This document shows positions 48,171-58,004 of a stretch of 64,000 bases of DNA, one piece after another (position 1 is the first letter of the stretch; each line of letters starts with the position of its first letter). The notes beneath the pieces were generated by a model, which saw only the letters and a program-made list of their open reading frames with translations, was not told where the DNA came from and searched no databases. Location: contig NZ_NKYE01000006.1 in NCBI RefSeq assembly GCF_002262875.1, positions 298,537 through 362,536 of the forward strand, written 5' to 3'. Source of the stretch: Amycolatopsis antarctica (GTDB lineage Bacteria > Actinomycetota > Actinomycetes > Mycobacteriales > Pseudonocardiaceae). The position numbers and the translations under genes were made by a program.

Positions 48171-48965
48171 ATGCACCTCGATCTCACCGGCAGGACCGCG
48201 CTCGTCACCGGCTCCACACAGGGAATCGGCTTCGCCATCGCCGAGGGCCTCGCCCGCTCCGGCGCGAGGGTGACCGTCAACGGGCGCGGTGACACCACCA
48301 CCGAGGCGGCCGCCGCCGCGCTCACCGAGCGGGTGCCCGGAGCCGAGGTCCTCGCCGTGGCCGCCGACCTCACCACCGAGGAGGGGGCGGCCCGGATGGG
48401 CGACCTACTGCCCCGCACCGACATCCTGGTGAACAACCTCGGCATCTTCGGCGCCGAACCGGCCCTGGAGATCACCGACGACGAGTGGCGCCGCTACTTC
48501 GAGGTGAACGTCCTGGCCGCGGTGCGCCTCATCCGCGCATACCTGCCCGGAATGACCGATCGGGGCTGGGGCCGGATCCAGAACGTCGCCAGCGACTCCG
48601 CGATCGTGATCCCGGCCGAGATGATCCACTACGGCATGTCCAAGACCGCGCTGCTGGCCGTCTCGCGCGGATTCGCGAAAGAAGCGGCGGGCACCGGCGT
48701 CACGGTCAACTCGGTGATCGCGGGCCCGACACACACCGGTGGCGTGGAGAACTTCGTCCGCGAACTCGTCGGCGACGAACTCCCGTGGGACGAGGCCCAG
48801 CGCGAGTTCATGCGCCTGCACCGCCCGCAGTCGCTGCTGCACCGGCTGATCGAACCCGCGGAGATCGCGAACATGATCGTCTACCTCAGCTCGGAGCAGG
48901 CCTCGGCCACCACCGGCGCCGCGGTACGGGTGGACGGCGGCTACGTCGACTCGATCGTGCCCTGA
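48171..48965 (+). CDS. SDR-family oxidoreductase (FabG-like)
   Basis: 264 residues. TGSTQGIGFAIAEGLARSG cofactor loop, NNLGIFG, catalytic Ser in NVASDSAIV and HYGMSK, and C-terminal VRVDGGYVDSIV. ATG 48171 has GGAAGG upstream. NADP preference suggested by NGRGD after strand 2. Substrate unknown; followed by pirin. Confidence 0.92.
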   Translation: MHLDLTGRTALVTGSTQGIGFAIAEGLARSGARVTVNGRGDTTTEAAAAALTERVPGAEVLAVAADLTTEEGAARMGDLLPRTDILVNNLGIFGAEPALEITDDEWRRYFEVNVLAAVRLIRAYLPGMTDRGWGRIQNVASDSAIVIPAEMIHYGMSKTALLAVSRGFAKEAAGTGVTVNSVIAGPTHTGGVENFVRELVGDELPWDEAQREFMRLHRPQSLLHRLIEPAEIANMIVYLSSEQASATTGAAVRVDGGYVDSIVP

Positions 48966-49036
48966 TCCCCCGCGGGCAGTGGCGCGCCCGCGACGCGGTG
49001 CGGGACCGCACGCTCGACGGGCGCTACCGTCGGCGG

Positions 49037-49978
49037 GTGAGCGACACCGAGTACGGCGCACCGGCCCCATGCGAACTGCTCGAGCACCGGGAGGTCCCGC
49101 TGGGCGGGCCGCGGGCGATGCCGGTACGTCGCAGCCTGCCCGGGCGGGACCGGCACCTGGTCGGCGCCTGGTGCTTCGCCGACACCTACGGGCCACTCGG
49201 CGCCGGAGCGTCTCCCGGAATGCGGGTGCCGCCGCATCCGCACACCGGCCTGCATACCGTGAGCTGGCTGCTCGGCGGGGAGATCCTGCACCGCGACAGC
49301 CTGGGCACGACCTGCCGGGTGCGCCCGGGGGAACTGAACCTGATGACCGCGGGCCACGGCATCTCCCACTCGGAGTACTCGACCGGCGCACAGGCGAGTG
49401 GACTGCACGGCGCGCAACTCTGGATCGTGCAGCCCGAAGCCGAGCGCGACGGACCTCCGTGCTTCGAGCACCACGGCACCCTGCCCTCGTTCACCCGGCC
49501 CGGCGCGACCGTCACGGTGCTGCTCGGCGCCCTCGACGGTGTGGTCTCACCCGCACGGACGGCGACCGAACTTGTCGGCGCCGAACTGGACCTCGCCGCC
49601 GGAACGCGACTCCGGCTGCCGCTGCGGCGGGATTTCGAGCACGCCGTACTCGCCCTGGACAAGCCGGTGACGGCCGAGGGACACGAGATTCCCACCGGTT
49701 CGATGCTCTATCTCCCGCCGGAGCGGGAAACCCTCACCGTGCACACCGCGGACGGCAACCGGGCACTGCTGATCGGTGGCGTCCCGTTCGAGGAACGGTT
49801 CGTCATGTGGTGGAACTTCCTCGCCCGCGATCACGGAGGGATCGCCACCGCACGGGAGGACTGGGAGTCCGGCGGAACGAGGTTCGGCACGGTGCCAGCG
49901 CAGGACGCCGGGCTGAGCGCTCCCCCGCTGCCGGGCGTACGGCTGCGGTCCCGGGGACGCCGTCGCGCACAGCCCTGA
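49037..49978 (+). CDS. Pirin-family cupin protein
   Basis: 313 residues. Metal-binding PHPHTGLHTVSWLLGGEILH and later GHGISHSEYS are the pirin signature; a second cupin domain follows with GALDGVVSPARTATELVGAE. GTG 49037 has a weak ribosome site. Some pirins are quercetinase-like dioxygenases; others are redox regulators. Confidence 0.92.
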   Translation: MSDTEYGAPAPCELLEHREVPLGGPRAMPVRRSLPGRDRHLVGAWCFADTYGPLGAGASPGMRVPPHPHTGLHTVSWLLGGEILHRDSLGTTCRVRPGELNLMTAGHGISHSEYSTGAQASGLHGAQLWIVQPEAERDGPPCFEHHGTLPSFTRPGATVTVLLGALDGVVSPARTATELVGAELDLAAGTRLRLPLRRDFEHAVLALDKPVTAEGHEIPTGSMLYLPPERETLTVHTADGNRALLIGGVPFEERFVMWWNFLARDHGGIATAREDWESGGTRFGTVPAQDAGLSAPPLPGVRLRSRGRRRAQP

Positions 49979-49996
49979 CCGAGACCGCCTTCCGAA

Positions 49997-50212
49997 TCAG
50001 CAGAGGTCGTGGAACAGGATGTGGATGTCGGTGTTTCCGGGGCGCGGCGCGAAGAACGTCGACACCGGCAGTGCCGTGCAGGTGGGGTCGATCTTGCCGA
50101 GGAATCGGTCGATCCTGCGGCCGGGGAACTGCTTGAGGACGGTCAACCCGAACCACGAGACGTAGAAACCGACAAGGCCGGCGCGGGCGGTTCGCTGGGA
50201 GGTGCTGGACAT
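49997..50212 (-). pseudogene. Truncated small protein of the HTTM locus (TFFAP-type)
   Basis: 71 residues from ATG 50212 (GGAGGAG upstream). VGFYVSWFGLTVLKQFPGRR and VSTFFAPRPGNTDIHILFHD resemble the N-terminal part of a longer membrane-associated protein usually beside HTTM genes. It stops after HDLC, 18 bp from the convergent pirin stop. Probably a remnant, as its neighbours also are. Confidence 0.5.
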
Positions 50213-50232
50213 CGGCTCGGCTCCTCCGGATC

Positions 50233-51012
50233 TCAGATTCCCGTGGTGGGGGCCGGTTCGGCGCTGTGTGCCCGTACCCACTCGATTCCGTCCACCTCCG
50301 CGGCGTGCTCCCGGCGCATCACCGGTCCGTCGTGGGTGGCGCCGTCCACGACCTGTCTGCGATGCACGGGCGAGAGTTCGCACAGCTGCTCCTGCAGCAG
50401 ACCGGGTGGCCGATCGCGGTCAGCTCCCTGGCGTCCGGCGTCCACGAGCGCATCCAGGACGTCAGCTCGCGGCGCGCGGCGAGCCAGGGCGCGGCGGCGG
50501 TCATCCGTTCCACCATGGCCGCCTCGCCTCGTCGGGCAGGTGGCCGATGTCGCCGGACTCGGCGTCGGGCGCGGCCCGGCCGCGCAGGACCTGGCCGAGC
50601 TTGCGGTTGAGGTTCTGCCGGATCCACGGAAGGCCGTCACGCTGCGGGCCCGAGCGGATCATCTGGTCCGGACGGGAGGAGTCGACGAAGACCGGGCCCG
50701 GCACGAGTTCCGGGTAGCGGCGGGCGAAGGAGCGGATCAGCAGCCCGCCCACCGAGTGCCCGACGAGCACCACCGGGGAGGGCAGGCCGAGCGTGTTGAT
50801 GAGGTCACGCAACCGCGTGGCCACGACCTCGGCGTCCTGCCCGCGCACCACCGCCGGGCTCCAGCCGTTGCCCGGCCGGTCGTAGGCCAGGCAGGGGACG
50901 TCCCGCCCGAGACCGTGCAGAACCCAGCTCCACTCGGACACCGGCAAACCATCGCACTGTCGAAGACGACCGACGGCCCATTCCCGTCGCCCTGCCGGAG
51001 AACCACGAACGC
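50233..51012 (-). pseudogene. Alpha/beta-hydrolase remnant, inverted copy
   Basis: Pieces of one hydrolase appear in three reading frames: FVVLRQGDGNGPSVVFDSAM, then EWSWVLHGLGRDVPCLAYDR to VVLVGHSVGGLLIRSFARRY (nucleophile elbow GHSVGG), then APWLAARRELTSWMRSWTPD, then HAAEVDGIEWVRAHSAEP. Each aligns in order with the copy at 54594-55621. The N-terminal 60 or so residues are missing. Non-functional. Confidence 0.75.
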
Positions 51013-51533
51013 CGGCCGTGACGTAGGAGAGGCAGGCCTGGCTCGCGATGAACGCGACCGAGGCCTCGCGAGCACGTGAGTCGCGATCGAACAGCCTCTC
51101 CAGCGCCGAGGCGGCGTAGTTGACGAACGCGAAGTGGTCCGACCCGTCGAACCCGTAGTTCATCCGGGCCTGCAGGCCGAACGAAGTTCCGCACATCGTG
51201 CCGGCGAGAACGCCGCGCTGGGCCCGGCTTCCGCCGGGGAGCAGCAGACCGGCGGCGGCCAGCACCCGTGTCCGGACCAGCGCGATCACGTTGAGGTACT
51301 CGACAACCGTCGAAGCGAACTGGGCGCCGAGACCACGCATCAGCCTCGGATGCTCCAGCCTCGTGACCGACCGGCCGAACACGTCCTCGTCGGACAGCGT
51401 CCTGGACGCGGCCGATCTGTTCCAGCGCACCGGTCAGCGCTCCCACCGACGTCAGCGCCTCGACCCGGCGGACAACCCGGTCCACCGCGTCCCCGCGGTG
51501 CTCGATCGACTCTCCGGACACGGCTACCGGCAT
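51008..51533 (-). pseudogene. HTTM-like membrane protein remnant, inverted copy
   Basis: From ATG 51533 the frame reads to EALTSVGALTGALEQIGRVQ. A frameshift near 51410 is needed to continue LSDEDVFGRSVTRLEHPRLM, AGLLLPGGSRAQRGVLAGTM, MNYGFDGSDHFAFVNYAASA and ACLSYVTAGV. It then runs straight into hydrolase sequence at about 51010, so the HTTM C-terminus and hydrolase N-terminus were deleted together. Confidence 0.7.
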
Positions 51534-51627
51534 TCCTTCACGCGGGATCGGGACGAGGACTGCGAACGTCGTGCGCCGGGAGCGGACGAGTTCGTCCTCT
51601 CCCCGGCTTGTCACGCCGAAACCCCGG

Positions 51628-51903
51628 TCAGGCGACAGTGGCCGCGCACTGGGCGACCATGGCGTCCACCGAGTGCCCCTTGCCGGTGGTGAACCCACCC
51701 GTGAGGTCCGACCGGTACGCCTTGCCGACGCTGGTGGCCGCCAGGTTCACGCCGATCGCGACAGCGGCGAACGCGGTGGAGCCGGCGAGGCGACGAGCGG
51801 GCGCATCGTGCGGACGGACGGGCCCGCTTCTTCTGGCCGCTACCGCCGGAGGGATCTTGTCCCCGGTCGAGGTCGCCGCCACGATGGTTGCCGGACACAG
51901 CAC
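51628..51903 (-). pseudogene. Short orphan reading frame upstream of the HTTM remnant
   Basis: Up to 91 codons; the C-terminal half has a hydrophobic stretch (STAFAAVAIGVNLAATSVGK) and ends MVAQCAATVA. No clear ribosome site and no family recognised. Possibly the remains of a third gene of the HTTM locus. Confidence 0.3.
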
Positions 51904-51923
51904 GCGGGAGCCGGAGGCCGGGT

Positions 51924-53453
51924 ATGGAATCGTACGATGCCGTCGTCGTCGGCGGCGGGCACAACGGGCTCGTCGCGGCGGCGTATCTCGCCAGGGCGGG
52001 CCGGTCCGTGCTGGTGCTCGAACGACGGGCAGAGGTCGGCGGCGCGGCGGTGTCGTTCCGGGCCTTCCCCGGCGTGGACGTCCGGCTGTCCCGGTACTCG
52101 TACCTGGTCAGCCTGCTACCCCGGTCGATCATCGCCGACCTCGGACTCCGGGTGGATCTCCGCCGCAGGCGCATGTCCTCCTACACCCCGGCAGGGGACC
52201 GTGGCCTGCTCGTCGACACCGGCGACGACGCCCGCACCTCGGCCTCGTTCGCCACTGTCACCGGTGGGACACGGGACTTCGACGGGTGGCGTCGTTTCCA
52301 GGCGATGACCGGGCGGGTCGCCGAGCGCACGTCCGGCACCCTGACCGAACCACTGCCCTCGCGTGCCGGCCTACGGGCACTGATCGACGACGATGCCGCC
52401 TGGGGCGCTTTGTTCGAGCGTCCGCTGGCCGACACGATCACCGAACTTTTCGGTGACGACACCGTTCGCGGCGTGGTCCTCACTGACGCGCTGATCGGCA
52501 CCTTCGCCGCCGCGGAGGATCCCGGCTTAGCCCAGAATCGGTGCCTGCTCTACCACGTCATCGGCAACGGGACCGGTGACTGGGACGTGCCGGTGGGCGG
52601 CATGGGCGCGGTGACGAGTTCGCTGGCCGAGGCCGCCAGGGCGGCGGGCGCCGACATCGTCACCGCGGCCGAGGTGCTGTCCGTGACACCGGACGGTGAG
52701 GTCCGCTACCGCAAGAACGACGCCGAGCACGTACGGCACGCCGGGCACGTACTCGCGAACGTCGCGCCGCGCACCCTCGCCCACCTGCTCGGCGAGGAAC
52801 CGGACGATGCCCCGGAAGGCTCGCAGCTCAAGGTGAACATGGTGCTGACACGCCTGCCCCGGCTGCGGGATCCGCAGATGGATCCGCGGGAGGCCTTCGG
52901 CGGGACGTTCCACGTCAACGAGACCTATGCACAACTCGCGACCGCGTACGCGGAGGCCGCGAGCGGACGCGTCCCGGCGCTCCCGCCCTGCGAGATCTAC
53001 TGCCACTCGCTCACGGACCCGTCCATCCTCGGACCGGTGGAGAGCGCGGCGGGCGCCCATACGCTGACCCTGTTCGGCCTGCACATGCCCGCCCGCCTGT
53101 TCGCCGGCGACAACGAGGGTGCGAGACGGGAAGCCCTGCACGCCACCATGTCCTCACTGAACAGTGTCCTCGCCGAGCCCATCGAGGACTGCCTGTGGAC
53201 GGCGCCGGACGGTGCCGCGTGTGTCGAGGCCAAGACCCCGCTCGATCTGGAGACCGAACTGGGCCTGCCCGGCGGGCACATCTTCCACCGGGACCTGTCC
53301 TGGCCGTTCGCCGACGACCCCGGCCTCACCGGCAGATGGGGGGTGGAGACCGGGCACGAACGGATCCTGCTGTGCGGAGCGGGGGCCGTACGCGGCGGTG
53401 GCGTCAGCGGCATTCCCGGGCACAACGCGGCCATGGCCGTGCTGGGCCGATGA
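51924..53453 (+). CDS. FAD-dependent oxidoreductase, phytoene-desaturase/CrtI-like
   Basis: 509 residues. N-terminal dinucleotide motif DAVVVGGGHNGLVAAAYLAR and LERRAEVGGAAVS; C-terminal GHERILLCGAGAVRGGGVSG and IPGHNAAMAVL are the second FAD signature of this family. ATG 51924 has GGAGG 8 nt upstream. Intact, unlike both flanking loci. Substrate unknown; relatives act on carotenoids, amines or pyridine-linked lipids. Confidence 0.9.
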   Translation: MESYDAVVVGGGHNGLVAAAYLARAGRSVLVLERRAEVGGAAVSFRAFPGVDVRLSRYSYLVSLLPRSIIADLGLRVDLRRRRMSSYTPAGDRGLLVDTGDDARTSASFATVTGGTRDFDGWRRFQAMTGRVAERTSGTLTEPLPSRAGLRALIDDDAAWGALFERPLADTITELFGDDTVRGVVLTDALIGTFAAAEDPGLAQNRCLLYHVIGNGTGDWDVPVGGMGAVTSSLAEAARAAGADIVTAAEVLSVTPDGEVRYRKNDAEHVRHAGHVLANVAPRTLAHLLGEEPDDAPEGSQLKVNMVLTRLPRLRDPQMDPREAFGGTFHVNETYAQLATAYAEAASGRVPALPPCEIYCHSLTDPSILGPVESAAGAHTLTLFGLHMPARLFAGDNEGARREALHATMSSLNSVLAEPIEDCLWTAPDGAACVEAKTPLDLETELGLPGGHIFHRDLSWPFADDPGLTGRWGVETGHERILLCGAGAVRGGGVSGIPGHNAAMAVLGR

Positions 53454-53991
53454 TCCGCGGGACATCGCGGCGGTGCGGAGGTACCACGGCCGCTGGATCC
53501 ACTGTGGACGTCGCGTTCGGACGGACGCCGCCGGGCCGTGTCGCCGCTGACAACGCCGCCCGGAATGTCCCGCTCACATGAGCATCGGCCAGGCTCCGGT
53601 CGGGCACCCCATCGACGGCGGCGCGATACGGCGAATTTCTCGTTGTTCCTCGCCGACATCCGCCTGGCCGGGGACAGGGCTCCAACGAGCGTCTGACGTC
53701 CCCCTGAACGACAGGGATTCGCTTGGCGCAACGGGCACGACGTATCGTCGAAAGACTCGTCGCAATCAGATGTCGTGATGCCCCAATGGTTTCTCTGTGG
53801 TTCTGACGATGTGAACAGTTCACCGTCGTGCATACAGTTCCGTTGCCAAATTCCCCGTCAGAGTGTCGAAACATGTCTCTGACACACGACTCCTACATCG
53901 CGGGCCGTGCGCAGCGGAACGCCGCCGCGCACGGCGAGCACCACGCGCCGGCCGACTCCGCGACAGCCGCGCGGACAGCAGGGCCGCGAAG
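53454..53991. other. Gap of about 540 bp without an intact gene
   Basis: Contains an iterated palindrome (53498-53508), GTGAAC-A-GTTCAC (53811-53823, perfect), and GTGTC/GACAC arms (53863-53885). Small open frames here (for example 53578-53778) show no coding character. Confidence 0.5.
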
Positions 53992-54640
53992 ATGTTCGAA
54001 TACCCCAACGTTCCCGGACTGATCCAGGCACGCGCGCTGGCCGGTCTCGGGCCTCGTCCTACCCGGGGCCACCCGCGCCCAGCGCGGAGTCCTCTCCTCG
54101 ACGATGGCGGCGACCTCGTACGGCCTGCAGAACCGCATGGTCTACGGCTTCGACGGGTCCGACCACTTCGCCTTCATCAAGTACGCCGCCTCCGCGCTGG
54201 AGAAGGCCTTCGGGCACGACCGCCAGGCGCGCGAGGCCGTGGCCTGGTTCGTCGCCACCCAGGCATGCCTGTCGTACTTCACCGCCGGAGTAGCGAAAGC
54301 GATATCGCCGGTGTGGCGGGACGGTACGGCCATCCCGGCGATCATCCGCACGGCGACCTACGGCGATCCGCTGTTCTTCCGCATGGTCGAGAGCCGGCCC
54401 TGGCTGGCCAAGGCCGTCGCGTGGTCGACGATCGCCGGTGCGGCCACGTTCCCCCTCGCGCTGGTGGCACCCAAGCCGATCTCCAGGGCGATTCTCGCCG
54501 CCGGCGCCGGATTCCACCTCGGCAACGCGCGTTTCATGGGTCTGAACCGGTTCTCCTGGTCGTTCTGCGCGACCTCTCCGGCGATCAATCACGTTGCCAG
54601 GCCGATCGACGTGGCCTCGATCAGGGCGGCCAGGCCGGTG
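53992..54640 (+). pseudogene. HTTM-like membrane protein remnant, direct copy
   Basis: ATG 53992 begins MFEYPNVPGLIQARALAG. One frameshift near 54050 is needed to reach LVLPGATRAQRGVLSSTMAA, MVYGFDGSDHFAFIKYAASA, ATQACLSYFTAGVAKAISPV and GLNRFSWSFCATSPAINHV. The N-terminal 40 residues of the sister copy are missing and the end merges with the hydrolase frame. HTTM domains are multi-helix regions related to vitamin-K-dependent carboxylases. Confidence 0.7.
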
Positions 54641-55621
54641 CAAGGCACTGACCGGCTCGCGTGCGGCGCGCCGCACGACGATCACGACCGCGGGCGCCGC
54701 CGCGATCGCGGCCAGGATCGCGGCCAGGGCGTCCGCCAAGCGGACCGCCGCGGCGGCCGCGGCGATGCCCGGCGAACTGGTCCGTGTTGGCGGACAGGAC
54801 GTGCACGTACTCGCCCGGCGGCAGGGCGAAGGTCCGACCGTGGTCTTCGAGAACGCGATGATGTGCCCGTCCCCGGAATGGGCGTGGGTCGCGGGCCGGC
54901 TCGGCCCGGACGTGCCGTATGTCGCCTACGACCGGCCCGGTACCGGATGGAGTTCGCCGGCGGGCCCGCAGAGCGCGAAGGACCTCAGCGCTCGGCTGCT
55001 CAACCTGCTCACCACACTGGGCATGCACACGCCGTACATTCTGGTCGGCCACTCCGTGGGCGGGCTGCTCATCCGCGACTTCGCGCGCCGCTACCCGGAT
55101 TCGTCGGCGGGTCTGGTGTTCGTGGACTCCTCCCATCCCGACCAGCTCGCCCGTTCGGCGCAGCAACGCAATGACCTGCCCTGGGTCCGCGCCTGCTCAC
55201 CCCGCATCTGCGTGCCCTGACCGGCACGCTCAGCAACTCCGCGCACGACGGGGCGATCTCCGACCTCCCCGCCGAGCTCGCCGCGGCCGCGCACACGACC
55301 CGGCGGCAGCCGGCGATGTGGCGTACCGCGCGACACGAATTCGCGCAGTGGCAACGGTCCTGGGCGGGCGCCGCGGCCGAGTTCACCGGCACCGAGCATC
55401 CGATCGCCGTCGTCACCGCGGGAAAGATCGCGGGCGACGATCCGGCACACGGTGAGATGCAGGCCGAACTGGCGGCGCTCTCATCCCGGTCGCGGCACGA
55501 TGTCGTGGCAGGCGCCGGTCACGAGGAACTGGTCATAACACCGGAGTACGCGGCACGTGTGGCACAGAGCATCGAGTGGGTCCGCGCCGAAGCGGTCGCC
55601 CTGGCCGACACCGACGGCTGA
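54594..55621 (+). pseudogene. Alpha/beta-hydrolase with frameshift, direct copy
   Basis: An Ala/Arg-rich hydrophobic start (TTITTAGAAAIAARIAARAS) leads to PGELVRVGGQDVHVLARRQG, YVAYDRPGTGWSS, the elbow LVGHSVGGLLIRDFARRYPD and VFVDSSHPDQLARSAQQRND. Near 55190 the frame must change to go on as LLTPHLRALTGTLSNSAHDG, WRTARHEFAQWQRSW and the catalytic-His region VVAGAGHEELV. The stop is at 55619-55621. A start codon is not clear (TTG 54594 at best). Confidence 0.7.
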
Positions 55622-55775
55622 TCCGGCCGGCGGAAACCCCTCCGCGGAAAGGAATCGCACGTGTCCCTCGCCTTGTGATGAATTCACGCGACGACTACCG
55701 ATTCTGTTGACGAGCAACCCGCCTGCTGCCAGAGTGTGCGCTCCTGCCCACATGAACGACATCGGAGGGTGCGGC

Positions 55776-56561
55776 ATGGGTCGAACACACGGAATGTCCC
55801 GCAGGCGGGCACTCGGCGTCGGGCTCGCCTCGGCGGCGGTGGTACCCACCCTGCTGTCCGCGGGGGGACACGCCTGGGCGGCATCGTCTCGCGCCCCGCG
55901 TCAGGCGCCGCCGGGCGAACCGCCGATGGACGTCGTCTGGACGACCGACTTCACGAACGGCTGGGACGGCTGGGAGGACACCCCCTGGAACGACCAGCCG
56001 CAGGGCGAGGTCGAACGACCCACCGTCGTGGCGTCCCCGCTCGGGCAGGGGCAGAGCGGGCGTTTCCATCTGGACGGCGGGCAGCAGCGCAACGAGTCCC
56101 AGCCGGAAGCCGCCCAGAGTATCGGGGAGGGCGACGTGCTGGTCGTCCGCTTCACCGACTACCTCGAAGAGGGGTTCCCGGTGGACACCGACGACTGGCA
56201 GATCGTCCTGCAGTTCAAGAACGACGGCGAGGGTTCGCCGCCCTGCGAGATCAAGATCGGGCACGGGGTCTACGCGCTCGACGGCAACTCCGGCGCCTGG
56301 TCGCACGACATCGGGCCGGCGATCACCGGTGAGCCCGTCGACATCGCCGTGCGGATCATCTTCTCGGCGGACCCGGCCGTGGCCGCCATGGACGCCTGGC
56401 ACAACGGAACACAGACCCTCACCGGCGCGAAACCCGAAGGCGCGGGAACGCTGTACGAGGGCCTGGGCAGCTACCTCAAGACCGGCCTCTACCGCGACAG
56501 CGCGATCAGCGAGGCGGGTACCCGGTACCTGGACAGCCTCACCATCGGCACACCCGCCTGA
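55776..56561 (+). CDS. Tat-exported polysaccharide-lyase-like protein (heparin lyase I fold)
   Basis: 261 residues from ATG 55776 (GGAGGG 7 nt upstream). Twin-arginine signal SRRRALGVGLASAAVVP with AWA cleavage region. The mature part looks like a concanavalin-type sandwich: WTTDFTNGWDGWEDTPWND, GQSGRFHLDGGQQRNESQ, DDWQIVLQFKNDGEGSPPCE, GLGSYLKTGLYRD. This is the pattern of heparin-lyase-I/alginate-lyase-like secreted enzymes. Substrate not assignable. Confidence 0.8.
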   Translation: MGRTHGMSRRRALGVGLASAAVVPTLLSAGGHAWAASSRAPRQAPPGEPPMDVVWTTDFTNGWDGWEDTPWNDQPQGEVERPTVVASPLGQGQSGRFHLDGGQQRNESQPEAAQSIGEGDVLVVRFTDYLEEGFPVDTDDWQIVLQFKNDGEGSPPCEIKIGHGVYALDGNSGAWSHDIGPAITGEPVDIAVRIIFSADPAVAAMDAWHNGTQTLTGAKPEGAGTLYEGLGSYLKTGLYRDSAISEAGTRYLDSLTIGTPA

Positions 56562-56590
56562 TCGTCGCCGGTGCCCCCGTGGCGGCGGGG

Positions 56591-57928
56591 TCACCGCGGC
56601 GATGACCGTCCATCCACAGTGGACGCAGCTCGGTCCCGCTGGCGCGCCGCGCTCGCGGCGTCGATCATCTCGGCCAGCCCGGCGACCCCGGGAGCGGCGG
56701 CGATCTCGGCCGCCAGGCGCTCCGCCGCCCGCGCGTAGCCCGGGTCGCGCAGAACCGTGCGGACCGCGCGCGCCACCGCGGCGGGCTCCGGTGTGTTCGT
56801 GCCCAGGCCCACGCCGGCACCGGACCACACGACGCGCGCGGAGACCTCCGCCTTGTCCTCGGTCGCACCGGCCACCACCATCGGCACGCCGTGCCGCAGT
56901 GCGAAGTGGACGCCGCCGTACCCACCGTTCGTCACCAGGACGTCCACCCGCGGGAGGAGCAGTTCGAAGGGCAGGAACGGGGCCACGCGGACGTTGTCCG
57001 GCAGCGGATGCGGCAGCCGCCGCACATCGGCTCCCCCCGTCGTCACCACCACCAGCGCGTCCTCCCCCGCCAAACCCGCCATGGCGGGCCCGGCGAGCTG
57101 GCCCGGGTCCGCGTTGGCGACGGTCCCCTGGGTCACCAGGATCACCCGGCGCTGCCCGGACAGCTCGTCCCACCAGTCGGGCAACGGCGTGTCCGGCCGC
57201 GGACTCCGTGCCACCGGGCCGATGAAGCGCACCGTCGGCGGCAGATCGGAACGCGGGTACTCGAAGCCCGGCACGGTGAACTGCGCCAGTCCGTCGGCGA
57301 GAACCTGCCAATCCATGAAGAAGACCGGGAGCCCGCGGCCGGTGACCGGTTCGAGGGTCCGGGAACATTCCCGGTGCAGTGCCCGGAAGACGATTCGCTG
57401 CGCGACCACGGTGAGGACCCGGTTGCGAAGCCTGCCCAGCACTCCCCGCATCGGCGGAATGCCCAGTCCGAACGGGGCGGTGTCCCGGCTGGTGAGGCCG
57501 AGCGGCAGGATCCCGGCGCCGATCACCACCGGCCGATCCGCCCGGTCGCGCAGCACCAGCGCGATCGCGCCGATGAACAGTGGTTCGGCCAGTACCACGG
57601 TGACCGGCTCGGCCTCGATCAGCGAGCGAAGGAGGCGGTACTGGCTCAGGGCGGGCCGGAGGAAGATCTCGCGGAAATCGTGCCGGAAGACCGCCGGCCC
57701 GGTCAGCCCGGCGCGCCGGGGGTGGTCGGCGTCGATCGTCCGGTCGTCGAAGTCCGCCTCGTCGGGCAACGGGCAGAACCCCGCGCCGGTGGCGGCCACG
57801 GCGTCCGCGAATCGCCGTCCGGTCAGGAAACGCACGCGATCACCGCGCCGCACCAGTTCCGTGGCCACGGCGAGCAGTGGAGCCACGTGGCCGTGTGCGG
57901 GGGTGGCGCAGATCAGGATCGAGGCCAT
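56591..57928 (-). CDS. GT1 glycosyltransferase (macrolide/UGT type)
   Basis: 445 residues from ATG 57928 (ATG 57940 possible). N-terminal acceptor domain SILICATPAHGHVAPLLAVA; C-terminal NDP-sugar domain VILVTQGTVANADPGQLAGP, VRVAPFLPFELLLPRVDVLV, TNGGYGGVHFALRHGVPMVV. Such enzymes glycosylate macrolides and other small hydrophobic molecules, for biosynthesis or inactivation. The divergent TetR gene suggests an inducible detoxification unit. Confidence 0.92.
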   Translation of the reverse strand: MASILICATPAHGHVAPLLAVATELVRRGDRVRFLTGRRFADAVAATGAGFCPLPDEADFDDRTIDADHPRRAGLTGPAVFRHDFREIFLRPALSQYRLLRSLIEAEPVTVVLAEPLFIGAIALVLRDRADRPVVIGAGILPLGLTSRDTAPFGLGIPPMRGVLGRLRNRVLTVVAQRIVFRALHRECSRTLEPVTGRGLPVFFMDWQVLADGLAQFTVPGFEYPRSDLPPTVRFIGPVARSPRPDTPLPDWWDELSGQRRVILVTQGTVANADPGQLAGPAMAGLAGEDALVVVTTGGADVRRLPHPLPDNVRVAPFLPFELLLPRVDVLVTNGGYGGVHFALRHGVPMVVAGATEDKAEVSARVVWSGAGVGLGTNTPEPAAVARAVRTVLRDPGYARAAERLAAEIAAAPGVAGLAEMIDAASAARQRDRAASTVDGRSSPR

Positions 57929-57949
57929 GACGTATCCCATCCCGGAGGT

Positions 57950-57997
57950 GTCCTAGAATTGAATTGCTCGCCAAAGTATTCACTACCCTGTTAGGAC
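57950..57997. promoter_or_regulatory. GTCCTA...TAGGAC arms in the GT/TetR intergenic region
   Basis: Two inverted 6-bp half sites (57950-57955 and 57992-57997), 36 bp apart, in the 64-76-bp divergent promoter. Candidate TetR contacts. Confidence 0.3.
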
Positions 57998-58004
57998 GGT
58001 CAAT

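Noticed and set aside
53578..53778. 66-codon open frame downstream of the FAD oxidoreductase
   Set aside because: No ribosome site, no codon bias, no family.
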